64,000 nucleotides of DNA from Falsiroseomonas sp050563535 (GTDB lineage Bacteria > Pseudomonadota > Alphaproteobacteria > Acetobacterales > Acetobacteraceae), in NCBI RefSeq assembly GCF_050563535.1, contig NZ_JBNXUO010000001.1, positions 1-64,000 of the forward strand, given 5' to 3'. Below are positions 35,650 to 43,797 of the stretch, piece after piece. The notes under the pieces are model-generated. The model searched no databases, was not told the origin of the DNA, and was given only the letters and a program-made list of their open reading frames with translations. Numbering within the stretch: the first letter of the stretch is position 1; the number at the start of each line of letters is the position of its first letter. Position numbers and translations under genes: made by a program.

Positions 35650-36636
35650 CTACAGCGGGGAACGCCACATCACGGGCACGAAGCCGTAGCCCTCGCCCCG
35701 CCGCGCCACATGGCCAAGGCCGGGGAAGGCCAGGTGCGAACCCGCGACGGTGATGCGGTCCGTCGCCGCCATGTCGAAGATCCGCGCCCGCGTGCGCGCC
35801 GCGAGGTCGGGGTCGGAATCGAAGGAGATGGACCAGTCCGGCCGGGCGAACTGCAACGCCTGGGTGTGGACCACGTCGCCCCACATCAGCAGGCGCTGCC
35901 CGCCATTCTCGACATGGACGCCAAGGTGGCCGGGCGTGTGGCCGGGGATGGCCAGCGTGCGGATGCCGGGCGCGACCTCCGTCTCCATCCCAATGCGCCG
36001 GACCCGGTCGCCATAGGCCGCGAGCGCGGCGCGCGCTGGCGCGAAGAAGGGCCGCAGGGGCGCGGGCGCGCGCGTCTCGTTGCCCGTGTCGGTCCAGTAG
36101 GCGGCCTCGGCCTCGGCCACCAGCAGCTCGGCGCGGGGGAACAGCGCGCGGCCCTCGGCGGTCATCAGCCCGGCGGAGTGGTCGCGGTGAAGATGGGTCA
36201 GAACGATCGCGTCGATGTCGCCGGGCGTCACGCCCGCCGCCTGGAGGTTGCGCGGGATCTGCCCGAGCGTGGGGCCGAGCGCGCCGGCAGCCCCCGCGTC
36301 GATCAGGATCAGGCGCGAGCCGGTGTTGACGAGGAAGGCGTTGACCGCGAGCGGGACGCCGCCGGCCGGGGTGAAGGCCTCGGCCCGCAGCCGGTTCGCC
36401 ACCTCGGCCTCGTAGCGGGCGAACAGGTTCGGCAGGGCCGCATCGGGGAAGGCGAGGTTGCCGTCGAGCAGGGCGGTGACCTCCACCTCGCCCACGCGGT
36501 GCCGGTAGAGCCCAGGCGCCTGGTCCGTCGCGCGCGGGACGGCGGCGGCGGCGGGCAGCGCGGCGGCGCCGGCCAGCGCGGCCCCGCCCAGCAGCAGCCC
36601 GCGCCGGCCCAGGCGGGGCGTCGTCGGTCCGTTCAT
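35650..36636 (-). CDS. Exported metallo-beta-lactamase-fold hydrolase
   Basis: A 328-residue protein. It has a twin-arginine-like leader (RRGLLLGGAALAGAAALPAAAA), so it is likely periplasmic. The metal motif THLHRDH gives His148, His150, Asp152 and His153; further ligands are His233 (PGHTPGH) and the Asp in LLMWGDVVH (about 254). The layout resembles lactonases and alkylsulfatase-like or quorum-quenching hydrolases, but the substrate is not known. It follows the Bug receptor gene by 10 bases; the receptor may bind the acid this enzyme releases in the periplasm (inference). Confidence 0.85.
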   Translation of the reverse strand: MNGPTTPRLGRRGLLLGGAALAGAAALPAAAAVPRATDQAPGLYRHRVGEVEVTALLDGNLAFPDAALPNLFARYEAEVANRLRAEAFTPAGGVPLAVNAFLVNTGSRLILIDAGAAGALGPTLGQIPRNLQAAGVTPGDIDAIVLTHLHRDHSAGLMTAEGRALFPRAELLVAEAEAAYWTDTGNETRAPAPLRPFFAPARAALAAYGDRVRRIGMETEVAPGIRTLAIPGHTPGHLGVHVENGGQRLLMWGDVVHTQALQFARPDWSISFDSDPDLAARTRARIFDMAATDRITVAGSHLAFPGLGHVARRGEGYGFVPVMWRSPL

Positions 36637-36646
36637 GCGTCCCTCC

Positions 36647-37633
36647 CTATTCCGCGCGGATATTGGCGCGGGTGATGACGTCGCGCCATTCGGCGATGTC
36701 GGCGCGCAGCACCGCCGCGAAGGCCTCGGGCGGCAGCGCGCGCGGCACCATGCCGAGCGCGAGCAGGCGGTCGCGGAGCGCGGGCTCGGCCACCGCCTCG
36801 GCCACCGCGGCGGACATGCGCGCCCCGATCTCGGCCGGCAGGCGGGCGGGGGCGAGGAGGCCGAGCCAGAACTCGTTGGCGAAGTCGGGCAGGCCGCTTT
36901 CCCCGATGGTCGGCACGCGGGGCAGCAGGGGCGCGCGTTCGCGGCCGGTGACGGCCAGGGCGCGCAGCCGCCCCTCCTCCACCAGCCCGCGCGATCCGGG
37001 GATGGTGTCGAAAATGAACTGGATCTCGTTCTGCATCAGCGCCGTCACCGATGGGCCGCCGCCGCGATAGGGCACATGGACCATCTGAGCGCCCGCGCGG
37101 AGCGCGAACAGCTCCCCGATCAGGTGGCCGGAGGAGCCGGTGCCGGCGGAGCCGAAATTGACCCGCCCCGGATTGGCGCGGGCGAAGGCGATCAGCTCCC
37201 CCACGTCGCGGGCCGGCAGGGTCGGGTTCACCACCAGCAGGTAGGGCCCGGTCACCGCCAGAGACACGGGCGCGAGGTCGGTCAGCACGTTGTAGGGCAG
37301 GTTCTGCTTGAAGCTCGGCTCCGTCGCCAGGACGGAGGTGTGGAACAGGAAGGTCGTGCCGTCCGGCGCGGCGCGGGCGACCGCCTCGGTCCCGATCGAG
37401 CCGGCGGCGCCGGCCCGGTTCTCCACCACCACCGGCTGGCCGAGCCTTGCCTGCAGGTCCTGCGCCAGCAGCCGCGCGACGGGGTCGGTCGAGCCGCCCG
37501 GCGGATAGGGCACGACGATGCGGATCGGGCGGTCCGGCCAGCGGGGCTGGGCCAGGGCAGGTGCGGCAAGGCCCGCCGTGGCCGCCCCGGCGGCGATGAG
37601 ACGCATGGCCTGCCTGCGGCCGAATGGGCGCAT
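36647..37633 (-). CDS. Bug/TctC-family receptor, paired with an exported hydrolase
   Basis: A 328-residue periplasmic receptor. ATG 37633 (MRPFGRRQAMRL) is preferred because GGGGAGGA lies five bases upstream; ATG 37648 has no such site. The signal contains RRQAMRLIAAGAATAGLAAPALA. Family motifs: IVVPYPPGGSTDPVARLLA, VVENRAGAAGSIG and HVPYRGGGPSV. No TctA/TctB nearby. A T-N11-A operator lies about 90-120 bases upstream, so the LysR regulator next door probably activates this Bug-hydrolase pair. Confidence 0.9.
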   Translation of the reverse strand: MRPFGRRQAMRLIAAGAATAGLAAPALAQPRWPDRPIRIVVPYPPGGSTDPVARLLAQDLQARLGQPVVVENRAGAAGSIGTEAVARAAPDGTTFLFHTSVLATEPSFKQNLPYNVLTDLAPVSLAVTGPYLLVVNPTLPARDVGELIAFARANPGRVNFGSAGTGSSGHLIGELFALRAGAQMVHVPYRGGGPSVTALMQNEIQFIFDTIPGSRGLVEEGRLRALAVTGRERAPLLPRVPTIGESGLPDFANEFWLGLLAPARLPAEIGARMSAAVAEAVAEPALRDRLLALGMVPRALPPEAFAAVLRADIAEWRDVITRANIRAE

Positions 37634-37722
37634 CGCTGTCCTCCCCATGTCCGGCCCGCTGCGGCCGCCTTGCTGTCAGGCTAGGCATCGCGCGCCGCGA
37701 AGGGAACGCCGGGCCGCAGCAC

Positions 37723-37751
37723 GGCATCCTTTCACGCGCTGAAATGATGCC
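37723..37751 (-). promoter_or_regulatory. LysR-type operator upstream of the leftward Bug/hydrolase operon
   Basis: On the minus strand the site reads CATCATT-N11-AAGGATG with outer GG and CC, giving a 29-bp dyad in which GGCATC pairs with GATGCC and TTTCA with TGAAA. The spacing and the left half CATCATTTCA are identical to the site at 38749-38773. It abuts the lysR stop codon and lies upstream of the Bug gene starting at 37633. Confidence 0.75.
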
Positions 37752-38687
37752 TCACGGAAGCCGGGGCGGCGTGTCGGGCGGGCCCAGCCGGTCGCGGAAG
37801 TGGTCGGACAGGAAGTCCAGGAAGCTCCGCAGCTTCGTCGGCATGCGGCGGCTGTCGGGGTAGACGGCGTGGATGCCGTTGTCGAATTCCATGTGGCTGA
37901 CGCGCAGCCCCGGCAGCAGCCGCACCAGCCGGCCGTCCCGCAGTTCCTCCAGGATCGACCAGTCGGGCAGCAGCGCGAGGCCGAGGCCGGCCGTGGCGGC
38001 CGACAGCAGGGCGGGGCCGCTGTCGGTCTGGAAGCTGCCCGCCACCGGCACCTCGGTCAGCGCGCCGGCGGGGTCGAGGAAGCGCCAGACCGGCCGGCCG
38101 AGGTTGATTCGGTAGGTCAGGCAGTCGTGCCGCGCGACATCCGCCGGCCCGCGGGGCGGCGGGTGCCGCGCCAGGTAGGACGGCGCGGCGCAGAGGATGC
38201 GTTCCGAGGTGGCGAGCCGCCGCGCGATCAGCCGCGAATCGGCCAGGGCGCCGATGCGGATGTCGACATCCACCTGCCGCTCCACCGGGTCCACCGCCAG
38301 GTTCGACAGCAGCAGGTCCACCTTCACCTCCGGGTTCGCGGCCAGGAAGCGCGGCAGCGCCGGCACGATCCAGAGCTGCCCCACCAGCACGCGGGCATGC
38401 ACGCGCAGCGTTCCCCGCGGCACCGCCTGGAGGTTGGCGACCGCGGCCTTCGCATCCTCGATCTGCGCGAGGATCTGCTCGACCTGCCGGTGGTACAGCT
38501 CCCCGGCCTCGGTCAGGGACAGGTGGCGGCTGGTGCGGTGGAACAGGCGGGCGCCGAGCTCCTCCTCCAGCGCCTGGATCTGGCGCGTGACGGAGGGCGC
38601 CGACAGGCCGAGCTGCCGGCCGGCCGAGGACAGGCTGCCGCTCTGCACCACCGCCTGGAAGACGCGCATCGCGCGAAGCGAATCCAT
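37752..38687 (-). CDS. LysR-family transcriptional regulator
   Basis: A 311-residue LTTR. The winged helix-turn-helix (about 1-60) reads MRVFQAVVQSGSLSSAGRQL then APSVTRQIQALEEELGARLFHR (split), the canonical pattern. The C-terminal effector domain (about 90-300) has two Rossmann-like lobes. It diverges from the Bug-crotonase cluster. Nearly identical T-N11-A dyads lie in that divergent gap and just past its own stop, so it likely controls both flanking operons and itself. Effector unknown, likely a carboxylate or CoA ester. Confidence 0.9.
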   Translation of the reverse strand: MDSLRAMRVFQAVVQSGSLSSAGRQLGLSAPSVTRQIQALEEELGARLFHRTSRHLSLTEAGELYHRQVEQILAQIEDAKAAVANLQAVPRGTLRVHARVLVGQLWIVPALPRFLAANPEVKVDLLLSNLAVDPVERQVDVDIRIGALADSRLIARRLATSERILCAAPSYLARHPPPRGPADVARHDCLTYRINLGRPVWRFLDPAGALTEVPVAGSFQTDSGPALLSAATAGLGLALLPDWSILEELRDGRLVRLLPGLRVSHMEFDNGIHAVYPDSRRMPTKLRSFLDFLSDHFRDRLGPPDTPPRLP

Positions 38688-38748
38688 GCCGCCGCGCCCC
38701 CTTCGCGCGCGGGGCCATCTGCCGCGCCGGCGGGGGCGGGGGCAAGCC

Positions 38749-38773
38749 CATCATTTCATCCCGCACAATGATG
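38749..38773 (+). promoter_or_regulatory. LysR-type operator in the divergent lysR / Bug gap
   Basis: CATCATT (38749-38755) and AATGATG (38767-38773) are perfect inverted 7-mers separated by 11 bases, the classical T-N11-A LTTR box. It lies 61 bases before lysR and 80 before the rightward Bug gene. Its left ten bases CATCATTTCA are shared with the dyad at 37723-37751. Confidence 0.8.
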
Positions 38774-38853
38774 CTGGTCGGCCGGCGGGCGTTGTGGCGG
38801 CCGGGCGCAAGCGCGAGGATCGCGCCCGACGACAAGGGCGGGAGGAGCGGGCC

Positions 38854-39831
38854 ATGGCGACGACACGCCGCACCCTGGTGGGGGGCGGGGCGGGGATGCT
38901 GGCCGCCACGGCATGGCCGGCGCGGGCGCAGGCGCCCTTTCCCTCGCGCCCGATCCGCTTCGTGGTGCCCTTCGCGCCCGGCGGCGGCAGCGACATCGTC
39001 GCGCGGCTGCTGGCCGAGGAACTCGCGCCGCGGCTCGGCCAGCCGCTGATCGTGGACAACCGCCCGGGGCAGGCGGCCAGCGTCGGCGCCGCCTTCACCG
39101 CGCAGCAGCCGCCCGACGGCCATACCATCCTGATCTGCACCCCGGGCGTGCAGATGACGAACCCCTTCCTCTACGCAAGCCTGCCCTACGACGCGGAACG
39201 CGGGTTCAGCCCCATCGTCCACCTGGCGCACCTGCCGAACATCCTCGTCGTGCATCCCTCGGTGCCGGCGGGGAACGTGGCGGAGTTCATCGCGCATCTC
39301 CGCGCCAACCCGGACCGGCTCAGCTTCTCCTCCACCGGCCCCGGCTCCTCCAGCCACCTGGCGATGGAGCTGTTCATGTCGATGAGCGGCACGCGCATGA
39401 CGCATGTGCCCTACCGAAGCTCCGGCCAGGCGCTGATCGACCTGACCGCGGGGCGGGTGGAGGCGACGCTCGACAGCTTCGCCGCCATCATCCCGGCGGT
39501 GCGGGCGGGGCAGCTCCGGCTGCTCGGCATCTCCACCGAACGGCCGCTGGACGACCATCCGGAGATCCCGCCCATCGCGGCGACGCTGCCCGGCTACGAG
39601 GGCACGACGCTGCTTTACATGGTGGGCCCCGCGGGGATGCCGGCGCCGGTCGTGGCGCGGCTGAACGCCGCCTTCAACGAGGTGCTGCGCCTGCCCCGCA
39701 TCCGCGACCGCTTCCGGGAAATGGGGATGGCCGCGTCCGGCGGCACGCCGGAGGAACTGGCGCAGGTCATCGCGGAGGGCCGCGCCAAGTGGCGCGGCGT
39801 GATCGAGCGCGCCGGCGTGAAGCTGGACTGA
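38854..39831 (+). CDS. Bug/TctC-family receptor, first gene of the LysR-linked catabolic operon
   Basis: A 325-residue periplasmic receptor starting at ATG 38854 after GGGAGGAGCGG. The signal has TRRTLVGGGAGMLAATAWPARAQ. Motifs: VVPFAPGGGSDIVARLLAEE, IVDNRPGQAASVG and HVPYRSSGQALIDL. No TctA/TctB nearby. It is followed seven bases later by a crotonase, so the imported acid is probably processed by the downstream CoA enzymes. Confidence 0.9.
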   Translation: MATTRRTLVGGGAGMLAATAWPARAQAPFPSRPIRFVVPFAPGGGSDIVARLLAEELAPRLGQPLIVDNRPGQAASVGAAFTAQQPPDGHTILICTPGVQMTNPFLYASLPYDAERGFSPIVHLAHLPNILVVHPSVPAGNVAEFIAHLRANPDRLSFSSTGPGSSSHLAMELFMSMSGTRMTHVPYRSSGQALIDLTAGRVEATLDSFAAIIPAVRAGQLRLLGISTERPLDDHPEIPPIAATLPGYEGTTLLYMVGPAGMPAPVVARLNAAFNEVLRLPRIRDRFREMGMAASGGTPEELAQVIAEGRAKWRGVIERAGVKLD

Positions 39832-39838
39832 GCCGCGC

Positions 39839-40615
39839 ATGACCGACCCCGCCACCTGCCGCTTCGAGCTGTCGGACGGCATCGCCACCATCACGCTCGA
39901 CCGCCCGCCGGTGAACGCGCAGAACCGGCGGCTGCGCGACGAGCTGATCCGCCTGTTCGACGCATGCAGCGACCGCGACGATGTGCGCTGCGTCGTGCTG
40001 ACCGGCGCGGGCGGCACCTTCTCGGCCGGCGCCGACATCAAGGAGCGCGTCGGGCTGGTGCAGGAACCGGGCGACTACATCGCCCACAACCGGGTGACGC
40101 GCGAATTCTTCTACGCGCCGATGGACTGCCTGAAGCCGGTGATCTGCGCCGCCAACGGCCCGGCCATCGGCGCGGGCTTCGCGTTGATGCTGTCCTGCGA
40201 CATCCTGCTGGCCGCGGACAGCTGCTGGGTGCAGATGCCGGAGCTGGATGTGGGCCTGGCAGGCGGCGCCAAGTTCCTGTCCGAGCATTTCAGCAGGTCC
40301 CGCGCGCGGATGATGTTCTTCACCGGCCGCCGGGTGCCGGCGGCGGAACTCCACCGCCTCGGCATCGTGGAGGAGGTGATGCCGCGCGACGCGCTGCTGC
40401 CCGCCGCCATGGCGATGGCGCGCGAGATCGCGCAGAAGAGCCCGGTCGCGGTGCGCCAGGCCAAGCGCAGCTTCAACGTGGTGGAGTCCATGCCCTACCG
40501 CGAGGCCTACCGCTTCGAGCAGACCATCACCGAGGACCTCTCGCGCACCGAGGATGCGAAGGAGGCGCAGCGCGCCTTCGTCGAGAAGCGCAGGCCCGTC
40601 TTCAAGGGGAGATAG
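39839..40615 (+). CDS. Enoyl-CoA hydratase/isomerase-family protein with one catalytic Glu
   Basis: A 258-residue crotonase. The oxyanion hole segments are FSAGADIKE (about 61-69) and NGPAIGAGF (about 105-113). The Glu in MPELDVGLAG (about 139) matches the second catalytic Glu of enoyl-CoA hydratase, but the first one is Ala here (GAGFALMLSCD). A single Glu is found in enoyl-CoA isomerases and some other crotonases, so hydration is doubtful and isomerisation or another reaction is possible. The neighbouring MaoC proteins may supply the hydratase step. Confidence 0.85.
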   Translation: MTDPATCRFELSDGIATITLDRPPVNAQNRRLRDELIRLFDACSDRDDVRCVVLTGAGGTFSAGADIKERVGLVQEPGDYIAHNRVTREFFYAPMDCLKPVICAANGPAIGAGFALMLSCDILLAADSCWVQMPELDVGLAGGAKFLSEHFSRSRARMMFFTGRRVPAAELHRLGIVEEVMPRDALLPAAMAMAREIAQKSPVAVRQAKRSFNVVESMPYREAYRFEQTITEDLSRTEDAKEAQRAFVEKRRPVFKGR

Positions 40616-40617
40616 CG

Positions 40618-41061
40618 ATGGCGACCGGCCGCTACACCAGCGACCTCGAGGAAGGGGACCGTCTCGGCCCCGCCGAGGTGGTGATCAGCCCCTTCCAGGT
40701 GCGCGAATACTGCCACGCGAACGAGATGCACTTCCCCTGCTTCCAGGACGAGCCGCACCCCGTCGTGCCGCCGACCATGGCGCATCTGGAGAAGCTGCGC
40801 TTCTACACGATGCACTGCCCCGAAGGCTGCGGCCCGAATGCGCGCGTCCACTACACCTTCGACGTGCGCTGGCACGGCGCGATCCGCGCGGGCGAGGTGC
40901 TGGCGGTGGAGGGCGTGGTCAGCCGCCGCTACACCAAGCGCGGGCGCGAATACATTGACGTGGACATCGCCATGCGCCGCAAGGCCGACGGCGCGCTGCT
41001 GGTGGAGTACCGCGACACCGTCTGCCTGTCCTACCGCAACGCCTCGCAGGAGGCCGCGTGA
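40618..41061 (+). CDS. MaoC-like hotdog-fold protein, first of a pair
   Basis: A 147-residue single-hotdog protein of the MaoC/FAS1-type dehydratase group. It begins RYTSDLEEGDRLGPAEVVISPFQVREYC (read in part), a typical MaoC start where the family's core helix follows. The usual D-x4-H catalytic pair is not clear; a His is present in NEMHFP and DEPHPVV. It overlaps the next gene, another MaoC-like protein, so the two probably form a heterodimer. Start is ATG 40618, two bases after the crotonase stop. Confidence 0.72.
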   Translation: MATGRYTSDLEEGDRLGPAEVVISPFQVREYCHANEMHFPCFQDEPHPVVPPTMAHLEKLRFYTMHCPEGCGPNARVHYTFDVRWHGAIRAGEVLAVEGVVSRRYTKRGREYIDVDIAMRRKADGALLVEYRDTVCLSYRNASQEAA

Positions 41062-41501
41062 TGGAGCTTCGCCCGGGCGACGAGATCCGATCCGCCCCGC
41101 GGGTGATGACGCGGGAACGCATGCGCTGGTACGTGGACGCGCTGCCGACGGTGGAGGCGAATGACGGCCGCGTGCATTTCAGCGTGCCGACCATCCATGA
41201 CGACGACGAATACGCGAAGGGGCAGGGGCTGCCCGGCATCATCTCCGACGGGATGATCAGCACCAACTGGATCCTGGACCTGCTGATCCGCAGCTTCGGG
41301 CCGAAGGTGCTGGAGGATCCGGGCGCGCTGACCACCAAGTTCATCGCGCCGGTGCAGGAGGACGTGGCGCTGACCAGCGTGCTGAAGGTGGAAGGCGTGC
41401 AGGAACTGCCGGATGGCCGCCGCCGCCTCTCGCTCGCCGTCTGGTCGGAGGATGGCGGGGGGCGCAAGGTCACGGTCGGCACCGCCGCGGTGACGCTGTA
41501 G
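41058..41501 (+). CDS. MaoC-like hotdog-fold protein, second of a pair
   Basis: A single-hotdog protein of 147 residues from GTG 41058, or 146 from ATG 41061; both overlap the stop of the preceding gene. It shows ELRPGDEIRSAPRVMTRERMRWY (read in part) and HDDDEYAKGQGLPGIISDGMISTNW, where Asp/His-bearing loops resemble MaoC-type hydratase sites. The pair probably makes one working hydratase or thioesterase-like dimer. Role in the pathway inferred from the flanking crotonase and CoA-transferase. Confidence 0.72.
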   Translation: MMELRPGDEIRSAPRVMTRERMRWYVDALPTVEANDGRVHFSVPTIHDDDEYAKGQGLPGIISDGMISTNWILDLLIRSFGPKVLEDPGALTTKFIAPVQEDVALTSVLKVEGVQELPDGRRRLSLAVWSEDGGGRKVTVGTAAVTL

Positions 41502-41506
41502 CCGCC

Positions 41507-42712
41507 ATGGCCGGCGTGCTGGACGGGGTGCGCGTGCTGGACTTCAGCCGCGTCTTCGCGGGACCCGCCGCGACGCAGGCGCTCGGCGATCTCGGCGCCG
41601 ACGTGGTGAAGGTGGAGGAACCCGGCCGCGGCGACGAGGCGCGCGGCTTCGGCGTGACGCCGGAGGTGCTGGCGCGGCTCGGCGCCAGCCCTTCCTACCT
41701 GGCGCTGAACCGCAACAAGCGCAGCATCGCGCTCGACCTGAAATCCCCGGCGGGGCTGGCGCTGGCCAGGCGGCTCGCCCTCTCGGCCGACGTGCTGGTG
41801 CACAATTTCCGCCCCGGCGCGATGGAGGCCTGGGGCCTGGGCTGGGACGACCTGCGGGGCGACAACCCGCGCCTGGTCCATTGCGGCTTCTCGGCCTATG
41901 GCGAGGCCGGGCCGCTGCGCGACTTCGGCGCGAACGACGTGGCCCTCCAGGCGCATAGCGGCCTGATGCACCTGACCGGGGAGCCGGACCGCCCGCCGGT
42001 GCGCGTCGGCACGGCGGGCATCGACCTGCATGGCAGCATGGGCATGGTCGCCGCCATCCTGGCCGCGCTGCTGCACCGCGCGCGGACGGGGCAGGGGCAG
42101 AAGGTCACCTCCTCCCTGCTGCAATCCTCCGCGCATCTGATGAGCTACTTCTACACCGACTGGTGGCTGGCGGGGACCGAGCACCGGCGCATGGGCACCG
42201 CCAACCACCTCAGCGTGCCGAACCAGGTCTTCCCCGCGGCGGATGGCGACGTGGTGGTCATCGCGCCGAGCGACGCGATGTGGCGCCGCCTGGCGCGCGC
42301 GCTGGACCCCGCCGCGCTGGACCGCCCGGACTTCGCCACCGCCATGGACCGCCGCGCCAACCGCGTCGCGCTGGTGGAGGCGGTGTCGGCGGTGACGCGG
42401 CGGATGGCCTGCGACGAGATCCTGGCGCGGCTCGGCGCGGCGAAGGTGAACGTGGCGCGGGTGAACAACGTGGCGCAGGCCGCCGACCACCCGCAGCTGG
42501 ACGCCGCGGGCGCGGTGCTGGAATGGCAGCGCCACGGCCATGCGGAACGCGGCGTCGCGCCGCCCTTCACGCTCCACGGCTCCCCGGTGGAGGTGCGCCG
42601 CCCGCCGCCCGATGTGGGCGAGCATGCCGACGAGGTGCTGCGCGAGATCGGCCTGACCGGGGCCGAGATCGCGGAGGCACGCGCCGCCGGCGCCTTCGGG
42701 CCGGCGGAGTAG
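41507..42712 (+). CDS. Family III CoA-transferase (CaiB/BaiF), LysR-linked cluster
   Basis: A 401-residue CoA-transferase. N-terminal GVRVLDFSRVFAGPAATQAL, then LGDLGADVVKVEEPGRGDE, then LNRNKRSIALDLKS are all typical. Asp173 in VGTAGIDLHG is the likely acyl-anhydride Asp. It starts five bases after the second MaoC gene. Likely to load CoA onto the acid bound by the Bug receptor. It shares about the same layout as the enzyme at 17312 but is not a close copy. Confidence 0.9.
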   Translation: MAGVLDGVRVLDFSRVFAGPAATQALGDLGADVVKVEEPGRGDEARGFGVTPEVLARLGASPSYLALNRNKRSIALDLKSPAGLALARRLALSADVLVHNFRPGAMEAWGLGWDDLRGDNPRLVHCGFSAYGEAGPLRDFGANDVALQAHSGLMHLTGEPDRPPVRVGTAGIDLHGSMGMVAAILAALLHRARTGQGQKVTSSLLQSSAHLMSYFYTDWWLAGTEHRRMGTANHLSVPNQVFPAADGDVVVIAPSDAMWRRLARALDPAALDRPDFATAMDRRANRVALVEAVSAVTRRMACDEILARLGAAKVNVARVNNVAQAADHPQLDAAGAVLEWQRHGHAERGVAPPFTLHGSPVEVRRPPPDVGEHADEVLREIGLTGAEIAEARAAGAFGPAE

Positions 42713-42811
42713 CGCGGGGCCGCATCCCCCCACCTTGCCGGGGAGGGGGTTGGCAGCGCGGCGCGGATGCGGGCAGACAGGCGCCCCGACCCCGACCGGA
42801 GGAACGCCCCG

Positions 42812-43786
42812 ATGCGCCGCCGACAGGCCCTGCTGCTGCCCAGCCTCCTCGCGCTGCCCCGCCTGGCCGGCGCCCAGCCCGCCTTCCCGACGCGCCCGCT
42901 GCGATTGGTCATCCCCTTCACCGCGGGCGGCAGCAACGACGTGGTCGGCCGGATGATCGCGGAAGGCATGGCCCAGCGGCTTGGCCAGCCCGTGGTGGTG
43001 GAGAACCGCGGCGGCGCGGGTGGGGTCATCGGCAACGACCAGGTGGCCAAGGCGCCGGGCGACGGGCACACGCTGCTGCTGGCGGGCAGCGGCAGCTTCG
43101 TCATCTCCTCCCTCGTGCAGCCGCGTCTGCCCTACGACCCGGTGCGGGACTTCACCCCGGTGGGCTTCATCGGCGCGGCGCCCAACGTCATCACCGTGAA
43201 CCCGCGCGTGGCGGCGCGGAACCTCGCGGAGTTCCAGGCCGTGGCCCGTGCCGCGCCGACGCCGATGCGCTACGGCACGCCGGGGGTGGGCACCAACGGC
43301 CACGCGCTGGGCGCGATGATCGGCGTGGTGCTGGGCGTGGAGATGGAGGCGGTGCACTACCGCGGCACCGGCCCCGCGCTGACCGACGTGCTGGCCGGGC
43401 GGCTCGATCTCATCACCAACGCATCGGCGCCGCTGCAGCCCCACATCGCCGCCGGCACGCTGCGCGCGCTGGCCGTCGCCGGGAAGTCGCGCAGCGCCGC
43501 CCTGCCGGACGTGCCGACGAGCGTGGAGCAGGGCTTCCCCGAGCTCGACAGCGCCACCTGGTACGCCATCCTCGCCTCGGGCGGGACGCCGCCGGCCGCC
43601 GTCGCCGCGCTGCACGCCGCGCTGAACGCGACGCTGGCCGAGCCGGAGGTGCGGCGCCGCCTGATCGAGAACGGCGTCGACGAGATCGCGCCGAGCGCGA
43701 GCCCCGCCGACCTCGCCCGCCTGCTGGCCGAGGACCGGGACCGCTGGGCGCGCGTGGTGGGCCGCGCCGGCCTGCGCGTGGAATAG
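42812..43786 (+). CDS. Bug/TctC-family receptor
   Basis: A 324-residue periplasmic receptor; ATG 42812 follows CCGGAGGAACG. The leader RRRQALLLPSLLALPRLAGAQ is short and Tat-like. Motifs: VIPFTAGGSNDVVGRMIAEG, VVENRGGAGGVIG and VHYRGTGPALTDVL, where the usual Pro of HVPYR is His. It sits 99 bases after the CoA-transferase and 11 before a crotonase, so it may start a second sub-operon. No TctA/TctB nearby. Confidence 0.9.
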   Translation: MRRRQALLLPSLLALPRLAGAQPAFPTRPLRLVIPFTAGGSNDVVGRMIAEGMAQRLGQPVVVENRGGAGGVIGNDQVAKAPGDGHTLLLAGSGSFVISSLVQPRLPYDPVRDFTPVGFIGAAPNVITVNPRVAARNLAEFQAVARAAPTPMRYGTPGVGTNGHALGAMIGVVLGVEMEAVHYRGTGPALTDVLAGRLDLITNASAPLQPHIAAGTLRALAVAGKSRSAALPDVPTSVEQGFPELDSATWYAILASGGTPPAAVAALHAALNATLAEPEVRRRLIENGVDEIAPSASPADLARLLAEDRDRWARVVGRAGLRVE

Positions 43787-43797
43787 GACGAGGACGC

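Noticed and set aside
40919..43615. 898-residue reading frame on the minus strand
   Set aside because: It lies opposite three well-supported genes (MaoC-like, CoA-transferase, Bug receptor) and has His/Arg/Gln-rich composition typical of antisense frames in GC-rich DNA.
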